64,000 bases of DNA from Pediococcus pentosaceus (GTDB lineage: Bacteria; Bacillota; Bacilli; Lactobacillales; Lactobacillaceae), in contig NZ_JQBF01000002.1 in assembly GCF_001437285.1 (NCBI RefSeq), positions 248,001 through 312,000 on the forward strand, read 5' to 3'. Positions 28,683-38,160 of the stretch are shown piece by piece (within the stretch, counting starts at the first letter, position 1; each line of letters starts with the position of its first letter). The notes under the pieces were generated by a model that saw only the letters and a program-made list of their open reading frames with translations, was not told where the DNA came from and ran no database searches. The position numbers were made by a program, and so were the translations under genes.

Positions 28683-30138
28683 ATTTGGTTAAGCGATAAA
28701 GCATTGCGCCTAACTGCCGCCAATTACGTTCTGTAGGTAAGTTTTTCATTAAAATAAGTGGACAATTTTTAGTATCAATATAGTAATTAGAAATTACCAA
28801 ATCTACTTTTGAAACTGGTGTTTTATAGTCGTAAAATTCAAAAGCAAAAGAATGACCAAAGTAAGCACGAATTTTGTTCATCAACCATAGTCGATGCGTA
28901 TGGTGTAAGTCGTCTTGTACTAGAATTTTAACTGGTGTAACTTTTTTTGCGAACAGATCATAGTAATCTAAGATGAAGTAATAATTCAAAAATAATTGTT
29001 CCCAATTAGCTAATAAGTTAGTAACTGATTGGTTAGAATGTTTAACTAACTGTTCCTTTAATTTTTGCATAATTTGATATTTTCTAGGATGTTCTTCTTT
29101 CAACTCCATTATGTAAGAACGGTTGAAAAACACGTCAGAATTTCCATAAAAAAAAGTACTACGTTCATGAAATGCTATAAAATTAAACATTAGTTCTAAA
29201 TCCGTGGTTCCTAACTGGAAGTTAAATGTTTTTTTAATGACCAATGCCAAATTCATTACGGCCTGATAGGCATGCGTTTGATTTTTCTGGTGTGCTAATG
29301 CATATCTATTCTCATAATTTGGATTACCATCGATAATTCCAAATACATATATAACTTGATACAAAAAATATAACTCATCTTGATTTAAGGTGAGTTCTCC
29401 TTTTTTGTTCCATTGCCACATTAAATCAAAATTAGGATCGTTATCAATGATTTGCTTCTTGGCGATCTTCATATTTAGTGGTGCAATCTGGCTTCGTTCT
29501 AAGGTAATTGCTAGCCAATAAGCAAATTTTTTACGCTGAATAGGATCTAAACTAATGCCGTATATCTCTTCAAAATTAGCAATATACTCATCGAGTTTTG
29601 CTAATTCAGTATTAAATGGCCAATTATTCCGCATTTCCCGTGTGGAGTTCCAATAAAAGTAATAATAAAAACTACGAATATTGATTTCATCTCCTTTTAA
29701 TTCCAACTTATACGGTAAAAATTGAATTTTATAACGTTTGAAATACGATTTTAGTAATTTAGCGTATCTAAAAACTGTTGATATACTCGTAAACTGACTA
29801 TCTGCATAGTCAGCCAATCGTTGGTGAGGGTTATGGTACATAAAATCAATTAATTTGTAATTGTAAGAGGCGTGATAGAATTTCAAATAAATTGTATAGA
29901 TAGGAAAATCTTCTTCTTTTATAATTCGAAAATTTTTATTATGGTCGTTGAATAATCTGATTTTCTGATCGGTCGACTTGAATAACTGCTTAAATTCTTC
30001 CAAATAATTTAAAATTGATTTATCCGTTACACCGATTACTTTTGCTAATTCTTTAGTAGAACACCATGCCCCGCTTTCTAGTAGATAATCTAATAAAACC
30101 ACTTTTTTTAAAGATGTGGCTGTTAAAAACGTTTTCAT
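28681..30138 (-). CDS. Mga-like helix-turn-helix transcriptional regulator
   Basis: The N-terminus has a winged HTH (VVLLDYLLESGAWCSTKELA, then GVTDKSILNYLEEF) followed by a second HTH-like segment (QFTSISTVFRYAKLLKSYFK). The long C-terminal part is rich in Tyr, Phe and Lys and resembles the PRD-like region of Mga/virulence regulators. It ends with an EIIB-like fold (VDLVISNYYIDTKNCPLIL). The ATG with GAGG six bases upstream gives 485 residues. It lies directly behind the WxL operon on the same strand and is its most likely regulator, but this is only inferred from position. Confidence 0.75.
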   Translation of the reverse strand: MKTFLTATSLKKVVLLDYLLESGAWCSTKELAKVIGVTDKSILNYLEEFKQLFKSTDQKIRLFNDHNKNFRIIKEEDFPIYTIYLKFYHASYNYKLIDFMYHNPHQRLADYADSQFTSISTVFRYAKLLKSYFKRYKIQFLPYKLELKGDEINIRSFYYYFYWNSTREMRNNWPFNTELAKLDEYIANFEEIYGISLDPIQRKKFAYWLAITLERSQIAPLNMKIAKKQIIDNDPNFDLMWQWNKKGELTLNQDELYFLYQVIYVFGIIDGNPNYENRYALAHQKNQTHAYQAVMNLALVIKKTFNFQLGTTDLELMFNFIAFHERSTFFYGNSDVFFNRSYIMELKEEHPRKYQIMQKLKEQLVKHSNQSVTNLLANWEQLFLNYYFILDYYDLFAKKVTPVKILVQDDLHHTHRLWLMNKIRAYFGHSFAFEFYDYKTPVSKVDLVISNYYIDTKNCPLILMKNLPTERNWRQLGAMLYRLTK

Positions 30139-30379
30139 TTTATACCTCACATAAGATTTAAATTTACTACAAATAAGCTAAACTTTGTCAGCTAAAAAGT
30201 TTTTAAGTAGATTTCTTTAAATATTTCCAAAAAAACTATTTTGTAGCTATTTATATCATATCCGTTCTAAAAAATACATATTTAACTCAGAGGTATGCTA
30301 GTGAGAATTCATCAGTCAAGTTAGTGTTAATTATCTTTAAATTACGCTATGCTTAAATTAAAAATGGGGGGTCGTCTGT

Positions 30380-30742
30380 ATGCGATTATGGCATGAAAAA
30401 TTAATTTCTAAACTACCACGTGCCCAGCTTTTAGGACAGCATCGAGAAATTGCAGCCTTACGAGGTAACGGTTGGGGTAAAAAACACGCAAACGTTGATT
30501 ATGTTTTTACTCATTCTCCTTACAAACTTTATCAATTTCATCGATTAGTATTAGCTGAGATGCAGTCACGAGGTTATCATCCTAACCCTAAATGGTTTGA
30601 ACCAACTTTCCGTGGTTTCCATTGTCCGCCTTATTTAGCATTATGTGCTTACCCACTAACTTCCCCAATCTATCCAGAACATGATCAACAGTATTTAATT
30701 GAATGTCTGGAAAATTTAGAGTCTAAAGGAGTTCGGTTATAA
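30380..30742 (+). CDS. TIGR02328/pyrimidine-dimer DNA glycosylase-like protein
   Basis: The 120-residue protein matches the small family often annotated as pyrimidine dimer DNA glycosylase. It has a conserved N-terminus MRLWHEKLISKLPRAQLLGQ, the block REIAALRGNGWGKKH, and YSPYKLYQ-type sequence (HSPYKLYQFHRLVLAEM). In T4 endonuclease V the catalytic residue is the N-terminal Thr; that is not present here, so the activity is uncertain. It has a G-run ribosome site (GGGGGG) before the ATG and stands alone between terminators. Confidence 0.8.
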   Translation: MRLWHEKLISKLPRAQLLGQHREIAALRGNGWGKKHANVDYVFTHSPYKLYQFHRLVLAEMQSRGYHPNPKWFEPTFRGFHCPPYLALCAYPLTSPIYPEHDQQYLIECLENLESKGVRL

Positions 30743-30785
30743 ATCAAACATCCGGGGGGTTCTAATAAATAAATATATCTATAAT

Positions 30786-30816
30786 AAAAGGCCAATTCTC
30801 ACGAATTGGCCTTTTT
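30786..30816. terminator. Bidirectional terminator
   Basis: AAAAGGCCAATTC and GAATTGGCCTTTT form a 13-bp stem with a four-base loop. It serves the convergent glycosylase-like and RpiR genes. Confidence 0.9.
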
Positions 30817-30854
30817 AAGAAGTATCTTTCAGCTACATATTAGTTCTCTAAACC

Positions 30855-31697
30855 TTACTTACCAAAATTTTCAGCAATAATCGTCTTTGACTGAACTAAA
30901 CGAGTCTTATTATTACTAAAATCTTCGGTTAAATATGCATAGTAGAGTAAATCAACCACGTACAATTGAGCTAACAATGACGTGGTTGCAGCAGTCCGTA
31001 ACACTCCACTTTCACCACCGTCATCGTAAATTAGCGTAACAGTACTATTTTTTGCGATAGTACTGTTACGTGCATGCGTAATGGCGATTATTGGTATATT
31101 TAGCGAACTAGCTACTCTGGTTATGTGGCAACTTTCCTTAGTCTCACCCGAATCTGAAACAACAATTAATACTGAATTAGGTCTGGCTAATCCGACCGCC
31201 ATTAGATGTGTATCTAATGTTTGGATAACAGATTTTCCAATTCGAATAAACTTTTGTTGAAAATCCTCTGCCACTAAATTAGATGCACCCATCCCAAATA
31301 CGTAGATATCATCAGCTTGCTCAACAACATCGGTTGCTTTTTTTACATCATCTTTAAGTAATATTTGGTTAGTTTGTCCGATTGCATGACTTATTCGAAA
31401 CTCCAGCTTATGTTTCATAACATCCAAGTCATCCGATGGATTAACTTCAGTATACAAAGAATCATCTACTTTTATTTCTGACGCAACTTGGATCTTTAAA
31501 CCTGGTAAACCACTCTTACAAATTTTTTTTGCTAACCTAACTACAGTCGCCGGACTTACTTGAGTTCGATCAGAAATTTCTTCGGCGTTCATCTGAATCA
31601 CCTCTCGCGGATAATCGATCATAAATCGGGCTACTTTCTGCTCAGATCTTGAAAATTTTTCAAAATCGTTACTCAATGTAAATAAAATATTTTTCAT
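30855..31697 (-). CDS. RpiR/MurR-family regulator with SIS domain
   Basis: An N-terminal RpiR helix-turn-helix (EISDRTQVSPATVVRLAKKI) is joined to a SIS sugar-phosphate-binding domain (VFGMGASNLVAEDF, then VVSDSGETKE). In MurR the effector is MurNAc-6-phosphate. Its place behind murQ and a PTS EII gene makes it the probable regulator of this unit. I prefer the ATG with GGGAG eleven bases upstream (280 residues) over a GTG six codons earlier with no ribosome site. It ends at a shared terminator. Confidence 0.86.
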   Translation of the reverse strand: MKNILFTLSNDFEKFSRSEQKVARFMIDYPREVIQMNAEEISDRTQVSPATVVRLAKKICKSGLPGLKIQVASEIKVDDSLYTEVNPSDDLDVMKHKLEFRISHAIGQTNQILLKDDVKKATDVVEQADDIYVFGMGASNLVAEDFQQKFIRIGKSVIQTLDTHLMAVGLARPNSVLIVVSDSGETKESCHITRVASSLNIPIIAITHARNSTIAKNSTVTLIYDDGGESGVLRTAATTSLLAQLYVVDLLYYAYLTEDFSNNKTRLVQSKTIIAENFGK

Positions 31698-31766
31698 AAA
31701 ACTTTGAACTCCCACATATTTGTCAGTTTTAACATTAGCTCCTAATTATAAATTATAGTAATATAT

Positions 31767-31794
31767 CCAAAAAGACCGGAAAATATCCGATCTT
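31767..31794 (-). terminator. Weak terminator between the PTS and RpiR genes
   Basis: The arms AAGATCGG and CCGGTCTT (one G-U pair) are followed by five T. This could reduce regulator expression relative to the transporter. Confidence 0.6.
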
Positions 31795-31821
31795 CTAAAT
31801 TTGAATACTTAGTTAATATAG

Positions 31822-33801
31822 TTATTTTATCCTACTATCCATTAATACGGTATTATCTTTAGTCTGTATATTTGATTCAATTTCGTCAATCTTAAAATCG
31901 GATGTGTTAGTAACAATCGTCATTGTAACTGGATCAAAATCAGCGCCAATAATTTTTTGCCAATCAACTGTACCCAATACATCTCCATGTTTAACAGTAT
32001 CGCCCACTTGAATATTTAAATTAAAATACTTGCCATTTAACTTAACAGTATCGACCCCCATATGAACTAGGACTTCTTCACCAATTTTATCCATAAAACC
32101 GATTGCATGTTTTGTGTCTGCTATCATAGTAACTTTCCCATCTACCGGGGCATAGATTTTAGAATTAATATCAGGTATTATAGCTACTGTTTTTCCCATT
32201 ACTTCCTGGGCCATCATTGGATCACTTACTGTATCGATTGCAACTTTCTTACCAATAACAGGAGCCGTTATCGTAGTCATTGCAACATTTGGATCAATTA
32301 CCTTCTTATTTCCATTTTGGGGTAAAGCGTCTGTCTCAACAGTTGTTGCTTCTCCAAGAATTGCATCCTTTGGAATTCCAAAGAAATATGTTGCTACAAA
32401 TCCACCAACGTATCCTGCTAATAACCCCAGCACATAAGACATCATATGTCCATTCGTAATCAAAGGAACTAACGCTAATCCTGATGGGCCTATGGCAATG
32501 GCACCAACATGGCCTAATCCACCAACGACAGCTCCCCCAATTCCGCCACCAATACAAGCTGTGATAAACGGACGACCTAATGGTAAAGTAACACCATATA
32601 TTAATGGTTCTCCGATACCTAAAATACCAACTGGAAGAGCACCTTTAATCATATTTGTAAGCTGTTTATTTTTACGACATCTGAGCCAAAGTGCAATCGC
32701 AGCTCCAACTTGTCCAGCACCTGCCATAGCTAAAATTGGTAATAATGGGGTCGAACCAGTTTTATTAATCATTTCAATATGAATCGGCGTTAAGATTTGA
32801 TGAAGCCCAAACATAACCATCGGCAAGAATAGTGCTCCTAAAATGAATCCAGAAAATGCTCCGCCGACATTTAGAATCCAATTAATAGCTCCAACTAACG
32901 AACTTGAAATAACACCAGCTATAGGCATAATAATAAAAATTGTAAATACTCCAATTATAAGTAAAGAAAGTGCTGGAGTTACTATAATGTCAATTGCATC
33001 CGGAACCCATTTATGTAACTTTTTTTCAATTAAAGAAAGTAACCAAACGGCAAATATTACACCGATAATTCCTCCTTGACCAGCGCTCATTGGTTGACCA
33101 TTAAAAATATTATGCAAAGGTGCATTAATATCCATTCCAGGTAATAACGTTACCGCACCTATGACACCGCCTAATCCAGCTGTTGCACCAAATTCAGTTG
33201 CCGCGTTAATTCCGACATAAATTGCTAAATATGAAAATACACCATTTTGAATGAATTTCAAAATTGCGACAAAATCAGTATAGCTTTTACTTATATCTCC
33301 AGCAACAATTAAATTAGACATTACCGCAGCTACACCACCAATTAATCCAGCTCCGACAAACGCTGGAATTAACGGTATGAAAATATTCGAAATGGATTTT
33401 AAAATTCGCTTAATGGGAGTTTGTTTTTGCTTAGCTTTTTGTGCAGCCTTTACTTTAGCAGCCTTAGCCTCAACGATTTCTTTATCAGTCATACCGGTTG
33501 TATCTATTTCTATATTAGGAAATGACTCACCCAATTTAACTCCAGCTTCTTTCACCATTTCATCAGCCACTTTATTTACAGTTCCTGGCCCGACAATTAC
33601 TTGGAGGGTGTCTTCTTCAACGACTCCTAATACCCCATTAATATTTTTCAGTTTTTTGATATCTACTTTGTCATCATTTCTAATGGTCATTCGGACACGA
33701 GTCATACAATGAATTAATTTTTCAACATTTTCGATACCACCAACTGCGCCGTAAATTTCACGTGCAATTCTTTTAATTTTTTCTTCAGATGTTTCTGACA
33801 T
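31822..33801 (-). CDS. PTS EIIBCA transporter, probably MurNAc-specific
   Basis: This is a three-domain PTS permease of the glucose/sucrose superfamily. The EIIB domain has the phosphocysteine C32 in [10 protein letters not shown]. The EIIC domain (about residues 130-480) has roughly ten hydrophobic segments with [15 protein letters not shown]. The EIIA domain at the C-terminus has H580 in [14 protein letters not shown]. Beta-glucoside carriers share this layout. Placement 17 bp after murQ indicates N-acetylmuramic acid, imported as MurNAc-6-phosphate. E. coli MurP lacks the EIIA domain, so the fusion supplies its own. A GGGGGTGAG precedes the ATG. Confidence 0.85.
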   Translation of the reverse strand: MSETSEEKIKRIAREIYGAVGGIENVEKLIHCMTRVRMTIRNDDKVDIKKLKNINGVLGVVEEDTLQVIVGPGTVNKVADEMVKEAGVKLGESFPNIEIDTTGMTDKEIVEAKAAKVKAAQKAKQKQTPIKRILKSISNIFIPLIPAFVGAGLIGGVAAVMSNLIVAGDISKSYTDFVAILKFIQNGVFSYLAIYVGINAATEFGATAGLGGVIGAVTLLPGMDINAPLHNIFNGQPMSAGQGGIIGVIFAVWLLSLIEKKLHKWVPDAIDIIVTPALSLLIIGVFTIFIIMPIAGVISSSLVGAINWILNVGGAFSGFILGALFLPMVMFGLHQILTPIHIEMINKTGSTPLLPILAMAGAGQVGAAIALWLRCRKNKQLTNMIKGALPVGILGIGEPLIYGVTLPLGRPFITACIGGGIGGAVVGGLGHVGAIAIGPSGLALVPLITNGHMMSYVLGLLAGYVGGFVATYFFGIPKDAILGEATTVETDALPQNGNKKVIDPNVAMTTITAPVIGKKVAIDTVSDPMMAQEVMGKTVAIIPDINSKIYAPVDGKVTMIADTKHAIGFMDKIGEEVLVHMGVDTVKLNGKYFNLNIQVGDTVKHGDVLGTVDWQKIIGADFDPVTMTIVTNTSDFKIDEIESNIQTKDNTVLMDSRIK

Positions 33802-33818
33802 AAGTTCTCACCCCCACT

Positions 33819-34709
33819 TTATATTGTCTTTCTAACAAAACCTTTTGCTACCTGTAGCCTCTTTTTTGCTTCATTTAAGTCAACATTAGTTAAGATCATA
33901 ACAATAGCCAACTTCACATCTTTACCCGCCTTTTCAAACATATCATTCGCTACTGTATAACTGACATCCGTTGCTTCCATAATAATATGTTTTGAACGTT
34001 CCACTAATTTAGCATTGGTGGGTTTCACATCTACCATCAAGTTCTTATAAACTTTTCCAATCCCAACCATTGAGGCTGTAGATAGCATGTTTAACACAAG
34101 TTTTTGGGCTGTCCCTGATTTTAAACGCGTTGAACCGGTTAAAATCTCAGGGCCTACTGCTATTTCAATGTTAATATCAGCATGTTTACTAATTTTAGCG
34201 TGATCATTACAAGCTAGACTAATCGTTGCTGCACCAACCTTTTTGGCATAATCTAATCCACCAATGACATATGGTGTTCGTCCACTTGCAGCAATTCCAA
34301 CGACAATATCTTTATTAGTTAAGTTTTGAGATTGCAAATCCCTAGCACCTAGCTCTAGTGAATCTTCAGCTCCTTCTACAGCAATTGTCATAGCTTTCAT
34401 TCCACCTGCAATCAAACCTTGAACCATCTTAGGATTTATTCCAAAAGTTGGTACACACTCTGCAGCATCTAGAACACCTAGTCGACCACTTGTCCCAGCA
34501 CCAATGTAGAATAAACGCCCTTTTTTGTTAAAGCTAAGGATAATCTGTTCGACAGCTTGTGTAATATCTGGTAACACCTTACCAACTCTTTGAGCTACCT
34601 TTTGATCTTCAGAATTCATTATTTTTAATATTTCTGCTGTAGATAGCTCGTCTAAATTCATGGTTTCCTCATTACGAGTTTCCGTTGTTAAATCACTTAA
34701 ATTAATCAT
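33819..34709 (-). CDS. murQ: N-acetylmuramic acid 6-phosphate etherase
   Basis: MurQ removes the lactyl group from MurNAc-6-phosphate to give GlcNAc-6-phosphate and lactate. The SIS-domain signature is [20 protein letters not shown], and [15 protein letters not shown] follows. The start at [10 protein letters not shown] is supported by AAGGAGGAGCAGC just before the ATG, giving 296 residues. A further upstream in-frame ATG falls inside a cre site and has no ribosome site. It is the first gene of a murQ-PTS-RpiR unit. Confidence 0.95.
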   Translation of the reverse strand: MINLSDLTTETRNEETMNLDELSTAEILKIMNSEDQKVAQRVGKVLPDITQAVEQIILSFNKKGRLFYIGAGTSGRLGVLDAAECVPTFGINPKMVQGLIAGGMKAMTIAVEGAEDSLELGARDLQSQNLTNKDIVVGIAASGRTPYVIGGLDYAKKVGAATISLACNDHAKISKHADINIEIAVGPEILTGSTRLKSGTAQKLVLNMLSTASMVGIGKVYKNLMVDVKPTNAKLVERSKHIIMEATDVSYTVANDMFEKAGKDVKLAIVMILTNVDLNEAKKRLQVAKGFVRKTI

Positions 34710-34721
34710 GCTGCTCCTCCT

Positions 34722-34735
34722 TGTATGCGCTTTCA
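34722..34735 (-). promoter_or_regulatory. cre site of the MurNAc operon
   Basis: TGAAAGCGCATACA matches the cre consensus TGNAANCGNWNNCA at all fixed positions. It lies between the probable promoter (TATAAA-type -10 upstream) and the murQ ribosome site, suggesting CcpA repression. Confidence 0.8.
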
Positions 34736-34985
34736 TTTACAGTTATATTTTATAATAAAAGAAATAATATTTCAAATAAATATTTTATTATTCTATTTTT
34801 AAGAAATTTGATTTCTTAAAGCTATTAAAAGTACTAACATATTAATCAAACTTGATATTCATTTTTCAAATATCACAACCTAGTCCCTTCTAAACTTGTA
34901 AATATGATAGTGTACAGAAGTTCTCCCCCCTCATATACTTTAGTTTGTTAAATCAAACTTACTAAAAATATTTGGAGGTAAAGTT

Positions 34986-36746
34986 ATGACTGTTGATGTT
35001 ACAAAAGAAATGCAATTTAGTGATGCTTTTGCATATATTGATGATGGTGTAGAACATGGTGTCCTTAGCCCATTTGAAACCAAAGAATTAATCCTAAAGA
35101 AAGGCGAAAAAATCGCCGAAGGATTTAAACCACTTGATACTGATATCAAAATGTTAAAAGATATCCCTGTTAAATTACGAGATGGAGTAACCATCTATAC
35201 CGATATTTATTTACCAATTACAAATGACAAAGTTCCTACCTTAATTGCTTGGAGCCCTTACGGTAAAAGCGCTGGAACTGCACCAAGGTATAAAAATCTT
35301 TTTAACATGCTTGGAATGGGTAATCAATGGAATTCTGGATTGACTAAATTTGAGGCACCTGATCCAGCCTACTGGACTCGTCATGGATATGCAGTGGCTA
35401 ACCCAGATATGCGTGGAATCGCTCATAGCGAAGGAAATACAACGATGCTTGGTTCACAAGAAGCTCAGGATGGTTATGATTTAATTGAATGGATTGCCCA
35501 ACAAGATTGGTCCAACGGTAAGACGGCCCTAACTGGTACTTCCTATTTAGCTTGGTCACAATGGTTTATTGCTGCTGAAAGACCACCACATTTAACTGCA
35601 ATTAATCCTACCGAAGGTTTATCAGATGCATATCGTGACTTGGCCTTTATCGGAGGAATTCCTGACAAAAACTTTATTGAACGCTTAGCCGTAAATCATG
35701 TCAGTGCAAATGATGCCAAACGTGAGGATTTAGCTAAAGAAATGGATGCTGATCCGTTAGTTACGGCTCCCGTTTGGCAAGACAAAATTGCAGATACCAG
35801 CAAAATTGAAGTTCCCGCTTTTGTGATTGGCAGTTATTCCAACACATTGCATACCATGGGAACATTCCGAGCTTGGCGCACCTTAGGATCTAAAGATAAA
35901 TGGCTCAGAATTCATGATCGTCAAGAATGGCCTTATTATTACGATAAAAATAATACGGAAGAACTTCGTCGTTTCTTTGACCACTATTTACTTGGCAAAG
36001 ATAATGGATGGGAAAATACAGCTCCCGTTCGCTACACTACCATTGGTTTTCAAGGCAAAAATGAGACAGATATTCCAGCAACTAGCTTTCCACCAGCTGG
36101 TGTGAATAACCAACCATTTTATCTCAATCCCTTAACTCGGACTTTGCAAGAAAAGCCTTTGTCACAGGCTGCCACAGTGCAGTATGTAGCTAACGACAAT
36201 CCTGGACGTGTCTCATTTTTAACCACTTTCGATGCGCCGGTCACGATGGTCGGTTATCCTAAGGCAAAGCTATTCATGGAAGTCGACGGTTACGATGATA
36301 TGGATATCTTTATCATGGTACAAAAATTAGACAAATACAGTAATGTGTTAAGTGAGTTCGTTGTACCTAATCACGGTGCAGCCCTCCAAGACTTTACTCA
36401 AGAAGGTGCCTCAGCCCTCCGCTATAAAGGAGTCTGGGGCCGTCTACGAGCTTCGATGCGTCATTTAGATGATAAGATGAGCACGGATGAGATTCCTGCA
36501 TATTCATTCGATCGCGTTGAAAAGTTGGCACCAAAAGAAGTTGTCCAATTAGATATTGTTTTAAGCCCAATGGGGATGACTTTTGCTCCTGGCGAATCGT
36601 TACGTTTTGTAATCAGTTCCAAGAATGAATTAGGTTCTGTTATGCCAGGGACTCCTGGTGCTACCCCTGACAATCAAGGTATCCATATCCTTCATACTGG
36701 TGGCGAATATGATTCCTATTTACAATTACCTATCTTAAAAAAATAG
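34986..36746 (+). CDS. CocE/NonD family serine hydrolase (S15-like)
   Basis: The protein has the layout of the X-Pro dipeptidyl-peptidase/CocE group: an alpha/beta-hydrolase core, a helical cap, and a C-terminal jelly-roll from about residue 390. The nucleophile elbow is GTSYLAWSQW, where many relatives have GxSYxG. The early region DGVTIYTDIYLPI and TRHGYAVANPDMRGIAHSEG are family signatures. No signal peptide is seen, so it is probably cytosolic. The substrate is unknown; an acyl ester, amide or peptide is possible. TTTGGAGG precedes the ATG, and a LysR gene follows. Confidence 0.86.
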   Translation: MTVDVTKEMQFSDAFAYIDDGVEHGVLSPFETKELILKKGEKIAEGFKPLDTDIKMLKDIPVKLRDGVTIYTDIYLPITNDKVPTLIAWSPYGKSAGTAPRYKNLFNMLGMGNQWNSGLTKFEAPDPAYWTRHGYAVANPDMRGIAHSEGNTTMLGSQEAQDGYDLIEWIAQQDWSNGKTALTGTSYLAWSQWFIAAERPPHLTAINPTEGLSDAYRDLAFIGGIPDKNFIERLAVNHVSANDAKREDLAKEMDADPLVTAPVWQDKIADTSKIEVPAFVIGSYSNTLHTMGTFRAWRTLGSKDKWLRIHDRQEWPYYYDKNNTEELRRFFDHYLLGKDNGWENTAPVRYTTIGFQGKNETDIPATSFPPAGVNNQPFYLNPLTRTLQEKPLSQAATVQYVANDNPGRVSFLTTFDAPVTMVGYPKAKLFMEVDGYDDMDIFIMVQKLDKYSNVLSEFVVPNHGAALQDFTQEGASALRYKGVWGRLRASMRHLDDKMSTDEIPAYSFDRVEKLAPKEVVQLDIVLSPMGMTFAPGESLRFVISSKNELGSVMPGTPGATPDNQGIHILHTGGEYDSYLQLPILKK

Positions 36747-36768
36747 AAAAGAATTTAGTTGCTTAACT

Positions 36769-36806
36769 AAAGGATTTGTAGTATTAATGACTATAAATCC
36801 TTTTTT
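36769..36806 (+). terminator. Terminator after the CocE/NonD hydrolase gene
   Basis: The arms AAAGGATTT-g-TAGT and ACTATAAATCCTTT pair around a seven-base loop, with six T at the end. The following LysR gene starts only 13 bp later. Confidence 0.75.
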
Positions 36807-36819
36807 GATTGGAGTCACA

Positions 36820-37725
36820 ATGAATTTAACAACATTAGAATACTTCGTTCAAGTAGCAACAGAAGGAAGCCTAACTAAGGCTGCTGATAAACTTTTTATT
36901 TCTCAACCTACTTTAAGCCGTCACATGAAAAATTTGGAAGCTGAATTAAATACTCAACTATTTGTTCGTCAAAGTCATTCTCTAAAACTCACCGAAAATG
37001 GGATTACTTTTTTAAAAGCTACGACAAAAGTAATCCAAGACGTAGATGCATTAAAACATTTCTTTGATCAACACCAAACAGCTAGCAATCCAACTCACTA
37101 CCTTAATGTGGGCTATTTAGAAAATTTTCGTTTAGAAAAAATGTATGCAGTCCTGGACCGAATTAGTCATGAGAATAATATTCAGTTCTCGCTCTTTCCA
37201 GACACCCCAACTAATTTATCCAAAGGTTTATCTTCTGGTAAATATGACTTGATTTACTCTTTAAGACCCTATACCACTGACAACGTATTGTTTAAAAGCA
37301 CGGATTTTTTAGAAAATCATCTTCAGATTGCATTACCAATTAATCATCCTTTAGCCGCGAAACCACAGCTTTCGTTTTCCGATTTAAAAAATGAAACTTT
37401 TATTTTATTAGATCGAGATAAATCACCAATTATTGTCGACAATGTGTTAAGTCAAGGAATCAAAAATGGCTACAATTTAAAAGCAAATTATTATGTTAAA
37501 AATTTAAGTCAGGGACTTTCAATGACAGCATTGGGAAATGGATTAGCCTTCCTATATTCTGCAATGAATGACGGCCAATTGGAAAAACAATACCGTATTA
37601 AAATTAAAGATTTAACCGATAATTTTGGTAATCAAAATATTGTGATCGCAATGAAACGTTCCGTAGATAATGCATTGATTGGATCTATTTTCGAAAAAAT
37701 AATCGATACTAAAAAAAATAGATAA
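36820..37725 (+). CDS. LysR-family transcriptional regulator
   Basis: The start is the ATG with GGAG five bases upstream, giving MNLTTLEYFVQVATEGSLT, the usual LysR N-terminus; an ATG eleven codons earlier lacks a site. The HTH is ADKLFISQPTLSRHMKNLE. The effector domain shows no obvious ligand clue. It follows the CocE/NonD hydrolase and may regulate it, but a strong terminator separates them. Confidence 0.9.
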   Translation: MNLTTLEYFVQVATEGSLTKAADKLFISQPTLSRHMKNLEAELNTQLFVRQSHSLKLTENGITFLKATTKVIQDVDALKHFFDQHQTASNPTHYLNVGYLENFRLEKMYAVLDRISHENNIQFSLFPDTPTNLSKGLSSGKYDLIYSLRPYTTDNVLFKSTDFLENHLQIALPINHPLAAKPQLSFSDLKNETFILLDRDKSPIIVDNVLSQGIKNGYNLKANYYVKNLSQGLSMTALGNGLAFLYSAMNDGQLEKQYRIKIKDLTDNFGNQNIVIAMKRSVDNALIGSIFEKIIDTKKNR

Positions 37726-37750
37726 GCTAGTTAACTAGCTTATCTATTTT
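37715..37750. terminator. Perfect 36-base palindrome, terminator after LysR
   Basis: AAAATAGATAAGCTAGTT pairs with its exact complement with no loop spacer (perfect dyad centred at 37732/37733). T-runs occur on both sides. It overlaps the last LysR codons. Confidence 0.85.
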
Positions 37751-37812
37751 TGTATTTTCACAATAAAAAGTCATGCTCTAGCTCTAAAAGGTTTAGTTAT
37801 TTATGAAAACTC

Positions 37813-38088
37813 TTACTTCCTAAACCATTCGTTTCTGACTGGCAAAAACTTTAACATCTGAATTTTCTCATTCCCATAACGTACTTTTATTTTTAAAATA
37901 TGATCCATCCTTCGATTGGAAACCTCTAAGTATTCATTTTTTCCTAAAATATTATTTTCTTCTTTTTTAATACCAGATTAAATGTTAACTTTCCGTGATA
38001 CTGATTTTGCTGATCTAGCTGTTTTAGTTTCTCTCAGGCATAATAGTATTTTGATCAGCAATCTTTCTAAAGATTAAGAATTTCGCTA
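37813..38088 (-). pseudogene. Decayed coding remnant of unknown function
   Basis: On the minus strand three frames read protein-like sequence in succession. They are VAKFLIFRKIADQ... (to about 38025), then EKLKQLDQQNQYHGKLTFNL, then ENNILGKNEYLEVSNRRMDH through ILKIKVRYGNEKIQMLKFLP and VRNEWFRK before a stop at 37813. The second shift falls in a poly-A tract. I do not recognise the family. It appears to be the C-terminal fragment of a gene broken by at least two frameshifts. The rest of the 435-bp gap (37726-38160) is terminators. Confidence 0.5.
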
Positions 38089-38092
38089 CTTA

Positions 38093-38160
38093 CAAAAAAA
38101 CTTATTACGTTTGTTAATTATCTCTAAAAAAACTGAGACTAAACAACATAATAAGCTTTT
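38093..38160 (-). terminator. Terminator of the MarR gene
   Basis: The outer arms CTTATTA and TAATAAG lead into a longer imperfect stem (TTGTT/AACAA and TCTC/GAGA further in). A run of seven T follows on the minus strand. Confidence 0.65.

Noticed and set aside
31822-33801. PTS gene as a maltose or beta-glucoside carrier
   Set aside because: The domain layout allows it, but the neighbours murQ and an RpiR/SIS regulator point to MurNAc. Sequence alone cannot exclude beta-glucosides.
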